Shown piece by piece: positions 16,754-24,868 of a DNA stretch of 64,000 nucleotides (its first letter is position 1; each line of letters begins with the position of its first letter). Below the pieces are notes generated by a model that saw only the letters and a list, made by a program, of their open reading frames with translations, searched no databases and was not told the DNA's origin. A program made the position numbers and the translations under genes. This DNA comes from Acidimicrobiia bacterium. GTDB taxonomy: Bacteria > Acidobacteriota > Terriglobia > Bryobacterales > Bryobacteraceae. The DNA lies in assembly GCA_016871315.1 (NCBI GenBank), contig VFZE01000001.1:186001-250000 (forward strand), written 5' to 3'.

Positions 16754-16843
16754 TGGCGGAGAGAGAGGGATTCGAACCCTCGATAGAGTTTCCCCTATAC
16801 ACGCTTTCCAAGCGTGCGCCTTCAACCACTCGGCCATCTCTCC
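16754..16843 (-). tRNA. tRNA-Ser (anticodon GGA)
   Basis: A 90-base tRNA with the long variable arm of serine tRNAs. On the minus strand acceptor GGAGAGA pairs with TCTCTCC, discriminator G is followed by encoded CCA (16756-16754), the D-arm begins TGGCCGAGTGGTTGAAGG, the anticodon loop TTGGAAA carries GGA (16809-16807), and the T-arm is GAGGGTTCGAATCCCTC. It reads UCC and UCU codons. Confidence 0.95.
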
Positions 16844-16857
16844 GGGGAAGGTTGTTC

Positions 16858-16880
16858 GAGCGCGCCGCAGTGGCGCGCTC
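16858..16880. terminator. Strong perfect hairpin, possible terminator
   Basis: GAGCGCGCC (16858-16866), loop GCAGT, GGCGCGCTC (16872-16880): nine G/C-rich pairs without mismatch. It lies after the stop of the minus-strand hypothetical gene ending at 16913 and before tRNA-Ser, where a terminator is expected. On the minus strand there is no T-run; on the plus strand TCGTCATTTT follows, so direction is uncertain. Confidence 0.45.
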
Positions 16881-16912
16881 TCGTCATTTTAGCGCGTTCG
16901 GAGGCGGTTGAT

Positions 16913-17755
16913 CTACTTCACGGCGTTCTTAAAAAGGTAGTCGCGGACCTTGAGATAGGTTTCCGGATCGTACGCGGCGGTGAGGCTGAGGCGTGAAGTG
17001 CACCATTGTTCTGCATCGGGCGCGCCAACCAGGCCGAGGATGGTCTTGCGCAGTTGACTGGAGCCGAGAGCGGGTTCCAGCGATTGAGCGAGAGCCATGT
17101 CCTGCGCGGCGTTACGGCGGATAAGGTGTCGGATGGTGATGCCCGCCGGTATGGGTTGCTTCTGTTGGGTGGGGCACAGGTAAGCCTGCATGGCGCCGAA
17201 GGCCGCCTGCACGGAGCTGGCGCGAGGCTGCGGGAGAGCGACGGCGGGCGGCTCATGAGGAGGGATGGTGGCGGGAAGGACGCGCACTTCCATGGGATAG
17301 ATGACCCACTCGGGACCGACATTCAATTGTGCCTCGACGCGAATGCGGGAAGGAGGCGTTCCGCGGGGCACCCAGACATCGAGCCAATAGCTGACAGCGG
17401 CGCCGGTGCTGATGGTTTCCACCGGGAGTGCGATCTTATCGAGGCGGTCGGGAATCGGGGATCCAGCGCCATCATGTTCCCGGTACAGGGTGTATTGGAA
17501 GGTATCGGCCGGGTTATCGCCAATGTGCAGGGCGTAGGGGCGGCCCGCCGGCGCCGACACCAGCAGCTGGAAGGTGGCGAATGCGTTGCGGGCCACGGCC
17601 GGGGAGATGATCTCGCGCGGCTTGCCTGTGCGGTCCGGTTGGACGATAGCGCCGTTAGGTCCGAGGCGGCGGAACTCGGAATAGACCTCCAGTGTTTGGG
17701 CCGTCACCGCGAGGGCCGCAACCGTTGCCGGAAGGGCCAGCCGAGGGAGGGTCAC
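16913..17755 (-). CDS. Exported hypothetical protein
   Basis: Protein of 280 residues of unknown function. The first ~20 residues (LPRLALPATVAALAVTAQ) form a signal peptide; the rest has no membrane helix. The middle (about 35-165) is beta-rich (FATFQLLVSAPAGRPYALHIGDNPADTF, split over two strands, then YWLDVWVPRGTPPSRIRVEAQL), as in exported Ig-like domains. The C-terminal ~80 residues are helical and end DYLFKNAVK. The start chosen is GTG at 17755: it overlaps the upstream TGA as GTGA and begins the signal peptide exactly, whereas longer in-frame starts would precede it by an improbable Arg/Gly-rich tail. No family recognised. Confidence 0.6.
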   Translation of the reverse strand: MTLPRLALPATVAALAVTAQTLEVYSEFRRLGPNGAIVQPDRTGKPREIISPAVARNAFATFQLLVSAPAGRPYALHIGDNPADTFQYTLYREHDGAGSPIPDRLDKIALPVETISTGAAVSYWLDVWVPRGTPPSRIRVEAQLNVGPEWVIYPMEVRVLPATIPPHEPPAVALPQPRASSVQAAFGAMQAYLCPTQQKQPIPAGITIRHLIRRNAAQDMALAQSLEPALGSSQLRKTILGLVGAPDAEQWCTSRLSLTAAYDPETYLKVRDYLFKNAVK

Positions 17756-17973
17756 ACGGCCTGCCGGCGGGTTTTTCCCAGCATGTGGCGGGCCTTGGAA
17801 AGCGCCTGTTGTTCGGCTTCCTCCCTGGTAGGCGCGGAGGTGCGGGCGAGCCATGCGCCAGGAGAAACGTTATCGGCCTTGCAGTGCCAGGTATCGCCGA
17901 GCCTGTGCGTGGTCAGGCGGACTTGCCAGCCTTCGACATCCACAACGGTTTCCGAATAGTCGGTAGGCTGCAC
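17752..17973 (-). CDS. Small conserved-looking hypothetical protein
   Basis: Cytosolic 73-residue protein. It has an N-terminal beta-hairpin region (VVDVEGWQVRLTTHRLGDTW) and a C-terminal charged helix (TREEAEQQALSKARHMLGK). This resembles the many short beta-beta-alpha proteins of unknown function encoded in acidobacteria. It starts with ATG, sits 6 bases downstream of the rhodanese stop and overlaps the next gene by four bases (GTGA), so the three probably form one transcript. I do not recognise a family. Confidence 0.55.
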   Translation of the reverse strand: MQPTDYSETVVDVEGWQVRLTTHRLGDTWHCKADNVSPGAWLARTSAPTREEAEQQALSKARHMLGKTRRQAV

Positions 17974-17979
17974 GGTGGA

Positions 17980-18636
17980 TCAGCCCTTTCCGGCCGCCTT
18001 AGCCGCTTCGCCGCGCTCGACCGGAGCGCCGACGAGGTTGCCCCACTCGGTCCAGGAGCCGTCGTAATTGGTGACGTTTTTGAGGCCGAGCAGGTATTTC
18101 AGCACGAACCAGGTGTGCGAGCTGCGCTCGCCGATGCGGCAATAGGCGATCACGGGCTTCGAGCCGTCGATCCCCTCGCCGCCGTAGAGGGCCTTGAGCT
18201 CATCGGCCTTCTTGAAGGTGCCGTCGTCGTTGCAGGCCTTGCCCCAGGGAATGCTGCGCGCGCCGGGAATATGGCCTCCGCGCTGGCAAGTTTCGGGCAA
18301 GCCCGGGGGGGCAAGGATTTCACCGCTGAACTCGGCGGGGCTGCGGACGTCAACCAGACCGGATGAGGCGTTGGCCGAGGCCTGCTGGACCTGCGGCAGA
18401 AATGCCCGCAGAGAGAGGTCGGCCTCCTTGGCGGAGTACTTGGATGGCGCAGCGGTAGCGGCCCGCGTATCCAGCGGCAGGCCTTCGAAAAGCCACTTCT
18501 TGCGGCCGCCGTTCATGATGCGGACGTCGCGGTGGCCGTAGATTTTGGCCTGCCAGAAGGCCCAGGCGGCGAACCAATTGTTGTTGTCGCCGTACAGGAC
18601 AAGCGCGGTGTCATTGGAGACGCCGGAGTTTTGCAT
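17980..18636 (-). CDS. Thiosulfate/3-mercaptopyruvate sulfurtransferase (rhodanese), N-terminally short
   Basis: Two-domain rhodanese that moves sulfane sulfur from thiosulfate or mercaptopyruvate to cyanide or thiols. The C-terminal domain is complete (about 85-218) with DVRSPAEF, GGHIPGA and the active loop CRIGER with C166. The N-terminal domain begins only at NDTALVLYGDNNNWFAAWAF. About 60-70 residues that normally precede it (with the first GHIPGA) are missing. The start used is ATG at 18636 (a TTG adjoins it at 18639). Upstream, a strong GAGGAGG site (18680-18674) and ATG at 18668 lie in a different frame and end at a TGA that overlaps the ATG at 18636. The coding frame itself stays open through this stretch (KAQFEKL). 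See findings. Confidence 0.75.
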   Translation of the reverse strand: MQNSGVSNDTALVLYGDNNNWFAAWAFWQAKIYGHRDVRIMNGGRKKWLFEGLPLDTRAATAAPSKYSAKEADLSLRAFLPQVQQASANASSGLVDVRSPAEFSGEILAPPGLPETCQRGGHIPGARSIPWGKACNDDGTFKKADELKALYGGEGIDGSKPVIAYCRIGERSSHTWFVLKYLLGLKNVTNYDGSWTEWGNLVGAPVERGEAAKAAGKG

Positions 18637-18720
18637 CAACTTCTCGAATTGCGCCTTGGATTTGACATCAGAACCTCCTCTTCTCGGTTTCTTAGCTAGT
18701 TGTAGTCTACTGCAAACCGG

Positions 18721-21039
18721 CTAAGCGAGGTCGAACTTCTCCGGATGCAGCTGGGGATCGGATTTCACCAGGCACGGTCTGCCGAGGATCTCCTCAAGCT
18801 CTTCCAGATAGCCGGAATCGTGGGCCTTGAGGACCTTGCCGACCTCCGGATGAACGCGCAGCAGGACATCCTTGCCTTCCAGCGCGGGGGCGATCTTGTG
18901 GGCTTCGGTGAGAATCTCGCCGACAACGGTCTGGGTGCTTTTGACATAGCCGGCGCTTTCGCAGGTGGGGCAAGGCATGCAGAGTGCGCGCTCCAGGCTC
19001 TGCTTGACGCGGCGGCGGGTGATGGCGACGAGACCGAAATCGTTGAACTGGAGGATCTTGTAGGGCGCGCGGTCGGTTTGCATGGCTTCTTCGAGGGCCT
19101 GCATCACCTTGTGGCGGTTCTTGCGCTCCTCCATATCGATGAAGTCGACAACGATGATGCCCCCGAGGTCGCGCAGGCGGACCTGGCGAACGATCTCCTT
19201 GACGGCTTCGATATTGGTCTTGACGATGGTGTCCTCGAGCCGGTTCGACTTGCCGACGTATTTGCCGGTGTTGATGTCGATGGCCACCAGCGCCTCGGTC
19301 TGATTGATGACGATATAGCCGCCGGACTTGAGCCACATCTTCGGGCGCAGAGCTTTCTCGAGCTCGGCGGTGATGTTGAAGGTGTCGAAAATGGGCATCG
19401 GCCGCGTATAGAGCTTGACGCGGTTCACGAGCGAGGGCTGGAAGCGTTCGAGAAACCGGAGAATCGACTCATAGACCTCTTCGTTATCGACCCAGATGGC
19501 CTTGTACTGCTCGTTGACCTGGTCGCGGAGGGTGCGGGTGACCAGTTCCAGATCGCTATGCAGCAGGCACGGGGCGTTGCGCTTTTCCGCTTTCTTACGG
19601 ATGTCGAGCCACTGGTTGTAAAGATAGCTCATGTCGGCGCCGAGGTCGGCCTCCGACTTCCCTTCCCCGGCCGTCCGGACGATGAAGCCGCCCGTCATAC
19701 CGGCGGCCTGGTTTTGGAGAATGCGCTTCAGGCGCTGGCGCTCCTCATCGGAGGGGATCTTGCGGGAGACGCCGAGGTGGTCGAGCGTCGGCATGTAGAC
19801 GACGTAGCGGCCTGGCATGGCGATGTGGGAAGTGATGCGCGCGCCCTTCTGGCCGAGCGGCTCCTTAGCGATCTGGACGATGATCTCCTGGCCTTCCTTG
19901 AGAAGGTCGGCGATGGAGGTTTCCGGCGTGCGCTCCCGTTCCGGACGGGCGACGGTCTGGGAATCGCGGCGTCCACCTTCTGGAGACTCGCCGCGGGATT
20001 CCTGACGCTCACCGCGCTCACCGCGCTCGGCGCGCTCGGGACGGCCACCGCGGCGGCGGAGGCGGCGCGGGCCACGGTTAATGTAGCGGGCGTGTTTTTC
20101 TTCGCGGACTCCGGCTTCGAGCACCGCGGGGGCGGCTTCGTCGCCGTTGGAAGAAGGCTCGGCGGCTGAGGCGGCCTCTTCACGGGGATCCTCGGCCAGA
20201 GCCTCGCTGATCTCTTCGAGAAGTTCGGGCTCGAGCGCGGGCAGCCCTTCGTGGGACGGCATACCTTCCACTTCCGCAACGCGGCTTTCGGGTTCCTCGG
20301 TATCGGCTTCCGGCTCGTCGTCGTCCGGTTCAACCTCGGCTACCTCCGGTTCCCCGGCTGTTTCGGTATCTTCGACCGCGGGGTTTGCGACCAGCGGCTC
20401 CGGCTCCTGCTCAGGATTACCGTTATCGGCCGATACCTCGATGGGCGGCTCACCGCCGGCGTACTTGGCAATCGATTCACCAGGGAGGACGAGGGCCTCG
20501 GCGGCGGAGGCGTCTTCTTCCACGGCAGCCGCGGCGGCAGCAGGAGTCTGCTCGGTCCCGCCGGTGTTCTCCTGCGACGCATATTTGGAATCCGGAAATC
20601 CACGAGTTCCGCGGCGGCGGCGGCGCGACCGGCGGCCGCCCCGGCGATCACGGTCTCCGCCGCGGTCTCCACGGTCACTACCACGCTGGGCGCCTTCGCG
20701 AGGTGCAGCATCGCCCGCCGGCGCGGCTGCCGGAGGAGCTTGCCCTGCGGCGCGGCCTTCCTGCCTGCGGCCACGGTCGCCGGAGCCGACGCGCTCATAG
20801 TCTTCGCCGGTTTCTTCCTGGAAGTCGGAAACGTAAAGGAAAGCATCTCGCTCGAGGCCGAGTTCGACGAAAGCCGACTGCATTCCGGGCAGGACCCGCG
20901 TCACACGGCCCTTATGAATGCTGCCCACCAGGGAGTATTCATTGGCCCGTTGAAAGTAGATTTCTACAAGCTGCTCATCCTCGATAATGGCTACTTTGGT
21001 TTCGTGGCGATTTGCTGAAATCACCAGCTCTTTGGTCAT
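18721..21039 (-). CDS. rng: Ribonuclease E/G family protein with large insert in the S1 domain
   Basis: Endoribonuclease for rRNA and mRNA processing. Of 772 residues, 1-80 begin the S1 RNA-binding domain (GSIHKGRVTRVLPGMQSAFVEL is split over two strands) and 378-430 complete it (LKEGQEIIVQI...KGARITSHI). Between them lie about 295 residues of low complexity: Arg/Gly/Asp repeats, an acidic Glu/Pro stretch and a second Arg-rich block. The catalytic domain follows, with D588 in VAIDINTGK and D632 in VVDFIDM as metal ligands and the Zn-link cysteines in CMPCPTC (687-693). RNase E has its disordered tail at the C-terminus; here it is inserted inside S1. The start is ATG 21039 with GGAGA upstream. 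It follows rodA on the same strand. Confidence 0.9.
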   Translation of the reverse strand: MTKELVISANRHETKVAIIEDEQLVEIYFQRANEYSLVGSIHKGRVTRVLPGMQSAFVELGLERDAFLYVSDFQEETGEDYERVGSGDRGRRQEGRAAGQAPPAAAPAGDAAPREGAQRGSDRGDRGGDRDRRGGRRSRRRRRGTRGFPDSKYASQENTGGTEQTPAAAAAAVEEDASAAEALVLPGESIAKYAGGEPPIEVSADNGNPEQEPEPLVANPAVEDTETAGEPEVAEVEPDDDEPEADTEEPESRVAEVEGMPSHEGLPALEPELLEEISEALAEDPREEAASAAEPSSNGDEAAPAVLEAGVREEKHARYINRGPRRLRRRGGRPERAERGERGERQESRGESPEGGRRDSQTVARPERERTPETSIADLLKEGQEIIVQIAKEPLGQKGARITSHIAMPGRYVVYMPTLDHLGVSRKIPSDEERQRLKRILQNQAAGMTGGFIVRTAGEGKSEADLGADMSYLYNQWLDIRKKAEKRNAPCLLHSDLELVTRTLRDQVNEQYKAIWVDNEEVYESILRFLERFQPSLVNRVKLYTRPMPIFDTFNITAELEKALRPKMWLKSGGYIVINQTEALVAIDINTGKYVGKSNRLEDTIVKTNIEAVKEIVRQVRLRDLGGIIVVDFIDMEERKNRHKVMQALEEAMQTDRAPYKILQFNDFGLVAITRRRVKQSLERALCMPCPTCESAGYVKSTQTVVGEILTEAHKIAPALEGKDVLLRVHPEVGKVLKAHDSGYLEELEEILGRPCLVKSDPQLHPEKFDLA

Positions 21040-21300
21040 GGAATGTCTCCGCTATGGAAGCGGGCAGACAATGATGCAGACGGAGTACACCTGGGTGATC
21101 CAATGCCCTTGCGGGGTAACAATACACCGAGCCCGATTGGCTCAATCCGGCCTCCCAAAATGCAATATCTCCGCCTCGGTAGCGGTCACTACCCGGACCT
21201 ACGCGGGCCCCGGAAGATCACACTCGCCAACGGCGAGCGGCTACTCGCCAACAGGCGCCCAACCAGGGCCACCCGGCGATGCTCATCGACAGCCGCTTCT
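21040..21300. other. Intergenic region between rodA and rng
   Basis: 261 bases with no convincing gene. A plus-strand frame from ATG 21071 reads MMQTEYTWVIQCPCGVTI, which has a CPCG pair but no second Cys pair or ribosome site, so it is not called. No terminator is seen after rodA; rng may be transcribed from a promoter here or by read-through from the mre operon. Confidence 0.4.
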
Positions 21301-22395
21301 TTAATTCACGAAACGCCGGAGCCGGACATTGTTCACCAGCCCCAGCATCAAAAAAACAGACAACGTGCTCGAGCCGCCGGCACTCATCAGCGGCAGTGGG
21401 ATACCGGTCACCGGCATACGGCCGACAACCATGCCCACATTCACCAAAAGGTGAAAGAGCAATAATGCTGCGACGCCCATACAGATATACATCCCGGCCC
21501 GGTCTGGTGCGGCCTGGGCGTTTTGCACGATCTGCATGAGCAGCAAAAAATACAACCCTAATGCGACGACAACACCTACAAACCCGTGTTCCTCGCCATA
21601 GGTGGCGAAGAGAAAATCTGTGTGCGGCACCGGGAGGAACCGCAATTGCGTCTGTGTTCCCCTGGTGACGCCCCAGCCCCACATGCCACCGCTGCCGACG
21701 GCGATCTGAGACTGAATGACCTGATAACCTGAGCCGCGGGGATCGGCTTCCGGACTGAGAAAACTGACCAGACGGGCCTTTTGGTAATCCTGAAGGACGT
21801 AGTTGTAGGCCACGAAGGGTGTCGCGGAAACCAGGACAGCAATCAATACAATCTGCCGCCACTGCAATCCGGCCAGGAAAACTCCAACCGCCACGATGGG
21901 AAGATAGGTCAGAGCCGTACCCAGATCAGGCTGTTTCATGACCAGGAGCATGGGCAAACCGACTAACCCACCTATTTTCAACAGATCCCGGTTTTCCAGG
22001 TGGTCGCTCTTCAACTCTGTCAAATATCTCGCTACCAGCAATATTATCACCAGTTTAACGAATTCAGACACCTGAAAATGAAATCCCGCAAATAAAGGGA
22101 TCCAGCGGCGGGAGCCGAAGACTCTGGTGCCGAACAGTAGGACGACACCGAGCATGACCACGGAACCGACATAAAATAGGGGCACCTGCCCGAGCAGGGT
22201 GTGGTAATCAATGGAGGAAACCAGCCAGAGGGCGAGCAGGCCTACGGAGACGTAGAGAACCTGTTTCCACCAGGCGTCCTTCCAAATGGTGTCGTGAGTG
22301 GCGCTGTAGATTTGCAGGATCCCCAGCCCGCACAAGGACAAAGTGATGAGGAGGAGGGGCCAGTCCAGATCGCGGATGGAGCGGTAATGGGCCAT
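21301..22395 (-). CDS. rodA: Rod-shape SEDS peptidoglycan polymerase
   Basis: SEDS-family glycosyltransferase that polymerises lipid II during cell elongation, working with PBP2 in the inner membrane. The 364 residues contain ten predicted helices. The family blocks are seen: YVSVGLLALWLVSSIDYHTL, GSRRWIPLFAGFHFQVSEFVKL with the conserved Glu, KQPDLGTALTYLPI (the essential Asp of SEDS proteins), GVTRGTQTQLRFLPVPHTDF and GEEHGFVG, and the C-terminal VTGIPLPLMSAGGSS. It starts at ATG 22395, 24 bases after the mrdA stop, as the last mre/mrd operon gene. Confidence 0.93.
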   Translation of the reverse strand: MAHYRSIRDLDWPLLLITLSLCGLGILQIYSATHDTIWKDAWWKQVLYVSVGLLALWLVSSIDYHTLLGQVPLFYVGSVVMLGVVLLFGTRVFGSRRWIPLFAGFHFQVSEFVKLVIILLVARYLTELKSDHLENRDLLKIGGLVGLPMLLVMKQPDLGTALTYLPIVAVGVFLAGLQWRQIVLIAVLVSATPFVAYNYVLQDYQKARLVSFLSPEADPRGSGYQVIQSQIAVGSGGMWGWGVTRGTQTQLRFLPVPHTDFLFATYGEEHGFVGVVVALGLYFLLLMQIVQNAQAAPDRAGMYICMGVAALLLFHLLVNVGMVVGRMPVTGIPLPLMSAGGSSTLSVFLMLGLVNNVRLRRFVN

Positions 22396-22419
22396 CCTGA
22401 AACTCAGCTTAGCACGCGC

Positions 22420-24309
22420 CTATTGCGCGCCCTGAGCCACCTCCTCGCGCATCGGAATCGCCGCCATCACGGGCGGCGGGGCTGTGCGTGCTTTCTTGTC
22501 GAAATAAGCCTTGATGACGTCGCGGACAATCGGCGCGGCTTCGGGGCCATGCTCGCCTGCTTCGTATAAAGCGACGACGACGATTTCCGGGTCCTGCTTG
22601 GGCGCGAATCCAAAAAACCAGGCGTTGTCCTTGGCCTTGTCGCCCAGTTTGCCCGAAAGCTGCAACTCGCGCGAGACCGGCTGCGCGGTGCCCGTCTTGC
22701 CACAGAACTCAATGCCAGGGATGCGGCTTCGCGCGGCGGTACCGCCTTCGTTGACGACGCCGTACAAGCCGTCCAGAACGCGCGCCACGTGTGAGGCGTC
22801 GAGGTCTGAGCGTTTCGGCTCGCCGGCGTGGCTGGGATCGCGCACCAGATGCGGCTTGTGCCAGACTCCACCCATGATGAGCCCACCCACTGCATGAGCC
22901 ATTTGTAATGGGGTCACGGTCAGCGCGCCTTGGCCGATGGCCACCGAAATCGTCTCCCCTGCATACCACTTTTGACGGAAATTGCGGACCTTCCAGCGGG
23001 TGGAAGGGACGATGCCTTCGGCCTCACCGGGCAGGTCGATCCCGGTGCGCTTGCCGAACCCGGCCAACTCGGCCCACTCAGCGATCTTGTCGATAGACAG
23101 CCGATTGCCGAGATTGTAGAAATACACGTCGCAGGAGTGGATCATGCCCTTGTGCAGATCGACGCTGCCGTGGCCCTTGGCGGAATGGCAACGGAAATAG
23201 CGTCCGTAGAATGAGGCGCCGCCGCCGCAGTGGAAGGTGACGGAGGGATCGGCCACGCCTGCCGCCAACGCGGCCATGGCGATGAACGGCTTGAAGGTGG
23301 AGCCGGGAGCAAGCTGGGCCTGGATGGAACGGTTCAGCAGCGGGTTCTCCGGATGGTTGCGAATCTCCATCCAGTCCTTGCTGCGGATGCGGCCGGCGAA
23401 CTTGTTGGGGTCATAGGCCGGACGAGACACCATGGCGAGCACCTCGCCGGTGCGCGGGTCGAAGGCGACGACGGCGCCACGGCGGTTTTCCATCGCCAGC
23501 TCGGCCACGACTTGGAGGTCCAGGTCGATGGTGAGGGTGAGGCTGCGGCCGCTGGATGCCTCCTTTTTATCGATGACCTTGCGCACGCGGCCCACGTTGT
23601 CGACAATGACGCGCCGCTGACCGTCGACGCCCATGAGCGTGTCGTTATGCTGGCGTTCGATTCCCGCCTTTCCGATGACATCGCCCTGGCGGAAGCGCGC
23701 GAACTCGGTGGTATTGAGCTCCTGTTCACTTACCTCGCCTGTGTAGCCGATCACGTGGGCCGCGAGCCCGCCGCGCGGATAGAGCCGCCGCTGGGCGTGG
23801 ATCAACTCCATTTCAGGGAAGGTGTCCTGCCCGCGGTGGGCCTCGACGAACGCGATCTCGCCGGCGGTGAGCTCATCCTTCACGATGATCGATTCGTACC
23901 TGGCGCGGGTGCGATCAAAGCGGCGCAAGCGCTCCACCAGGTCCGGGTAGTCGATGTCCAGGCCTTCACAGATCGATTTCAGGTGTTCGGGTTTCAGGTT
24001 AACGCGGGCGAGGCTCAGGCTGAAGGAGCTGTGGCTGTCGACGATCACGCGTCCATCGCGGTCGAGAATCTTTCCACGGGGGGCCTGAATGGGCTGCGAA
24101 CGGATACGGTTGCGGGCGGCGCGGTCCAGATAATAGTCGGGATTCTGGACCTGCAACTGCCAGAACCCGCTCACCAGGAAAAGAAAGATCGCCACCGTCA
24201 AATACTGAAAAAAGGCGATCTTGGAGGAGGCGAACTTGGTGTCATCGCGGAGGAAGTTCTTTACGGGGGCGTCCTCGCGGTAATCGGTGGGGATCAGCTT
24301 ACTCGGCAT
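22420..24309 (-). CDS. mrdA: Penicillin-binding protein 2 (peptidoglycan transpeptidase)
   Basis: Class B PBP that crosslinks peptidoglycan in the elongasome, in the periplasm, anchored by one N-terminal helix (about 33-52). The non-catalytic pedestal domain (60-240) follows, with the conserved RNRIRSQPIQAPRGKILDR start and VIGYTGEV. The transpeptidase domain (270-605) has the active-site S337/K340 in APGSTFKP, SCD (392-394) and KTGTAQ (538-543). The length, 629 residues, is normal for PBP2. It starts at ATG 24309, 24 bases after mreD, and ends with a short Pro-rich tail. Confidence 0.94.
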   Translation of the reverse strand: MPSKLIPTDYREDAPVKNFLRDDTKFASSKIAFFQYLTVAIFLFLVSGFWQLQVQNPDYYLDRAARNRIRSQPIQAPRGKILDRDGRVIVDSHSSFSLSLARVNLKPEHLKSICEGLDIDYPDLVERLRRFDRTRARYESIIVKDELTAGEIAFVEAHRGQDTFPEMELIHAQRRLYPRGGLAAHVIGYTGEVSEQELNTTEFARFRQGDVIGKAGIERQHNDTLMGVDGQRRVIVDNVGRVRKVIDKKEASSGRSLTLTIDLDLQVVAELAMENRRGAVVAFDPRTGEVLAMVSRPAYDPNKFAGRIRSKDWMEIRNHPENPLLNRSIQAQLAPGSTFKPFIAMAALAAGVADPSVTFHCGGGASFYGRYFRCHSAKGHGSVDLHKGMIHSCDVYFYNLGNRLSIDKIAEWAELAGFGKRTGIDLPGEAEGIVPSTRWKVRNFRQKWYAGETISVAIGQGALTVTPLQMAHAVGGLIMGGVWHKPHLVRDPSHAGEPKRSDLDASHVARVLDGLYGVVNEGGTAARSRIPGIEFCGKTGTAQPVSRELQLSGKLGDKAKDNAWFFGFAPKQDPEIVVVALYEAGEHGPEAAPIVRDVIKAYFDKKARTAPPPVMAAIPMREEVAQGAQ

Positions 24310-24333
24310 GGCCAGACTGCCGTCAACTCCAAT

Positions 24334-24852
24334 CTACAGTCTATCCAACACACGGAATAATGGCACGGCGACGGCCGCGTTGAGCAGGCCGAAAAACAAG
24401 GTCTGCAAGGCGTCAAAGCCCACCTGCTGGCCGAGCAGCGTGCTGGCCAGCACCCAGTAAAAAAACTGGTGGAAGAAAAAGAAAAAAAATCCCAGCAAAA
24501 AGCGGATCGTCATGTTTTCCACGTCAAAGCGCTGGCTTACCGAAGCAGCGAAGTAGCCGACCAGGGTCTTGACGATGCCGAACATCCCCAGCGGATTATG
24601 CGAGAGGGAGTCCTGTACGAGCCCGATCGAGGAACCGATGAGCACGCCGGCCACGGGCTCCCGCCGCATCAAGGAAAAATAGACGGTGACCAGCAGAGGC
24701 AGCTCCAGATAGCTCAACTGCTCGACGAATCGTGGCACGTATACCTGGAACAGGATAGCCGCAAAGGAAACCAGCACGAGCGCCGCGGGCCGGAACCGGT
24801 ACTGCTTGCGCTGCCGCCGCCGCAACAGCAGATCGCCTGACTCGGAGATCAT
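24334..24852 (-). CDS. mreD: Rod shape-determining protein MreD
   Basis: Integral membrane partner of MreC in the elongasome. The 172 residues have five predicted helices (LVLVSFAAILFQVYV, LPLLVTVYFSLM, AGVLIGSSIGLVQDSLSHNPLGM, which is the family core, then TIRFLLGFFFFFFHQFF and LFFGLLNAAVAVPLF). The run of six Phe is unusual but in a helix. An Arg-rich N-terminal tail (LLLRRRQRKQYRFRP) precedes helix 1. It sits between mreC (16-base gap) and mrdA (24-base gap). Confidence 0.9.
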   Translation of the reverse strand: MISESGDLLLRRRQRKQYRFRPAALVLVSFAAILFQVYVPRFVEQLSYLELPLLVTVYFSLMRREPVAGVLIGSSIGLVQDSLSHNPLGMFGIVKTLVGYFAASVSQRFDVENMTIRFLLGFFFFFFHQFFYWVLASTLLGQQVGFDALQTLFFGLLNAAVAVPLFRVLDRL

Positions 24853-24868
24853 TCGGGTATCGTTGCCC

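Noticed and set aside
18745-20169. 474-codon plus-strand frame inside the RNase E/G gene
   Set aside because: Antisense shadow of a GC-rich coding region; no family motif.
21071-21304. Small plus-strand frame with a CPCG motif between rng and rodA
   Set aside because: Only one Cys pair, no ribosome site, and unlikely amino-acid order after residue 30.
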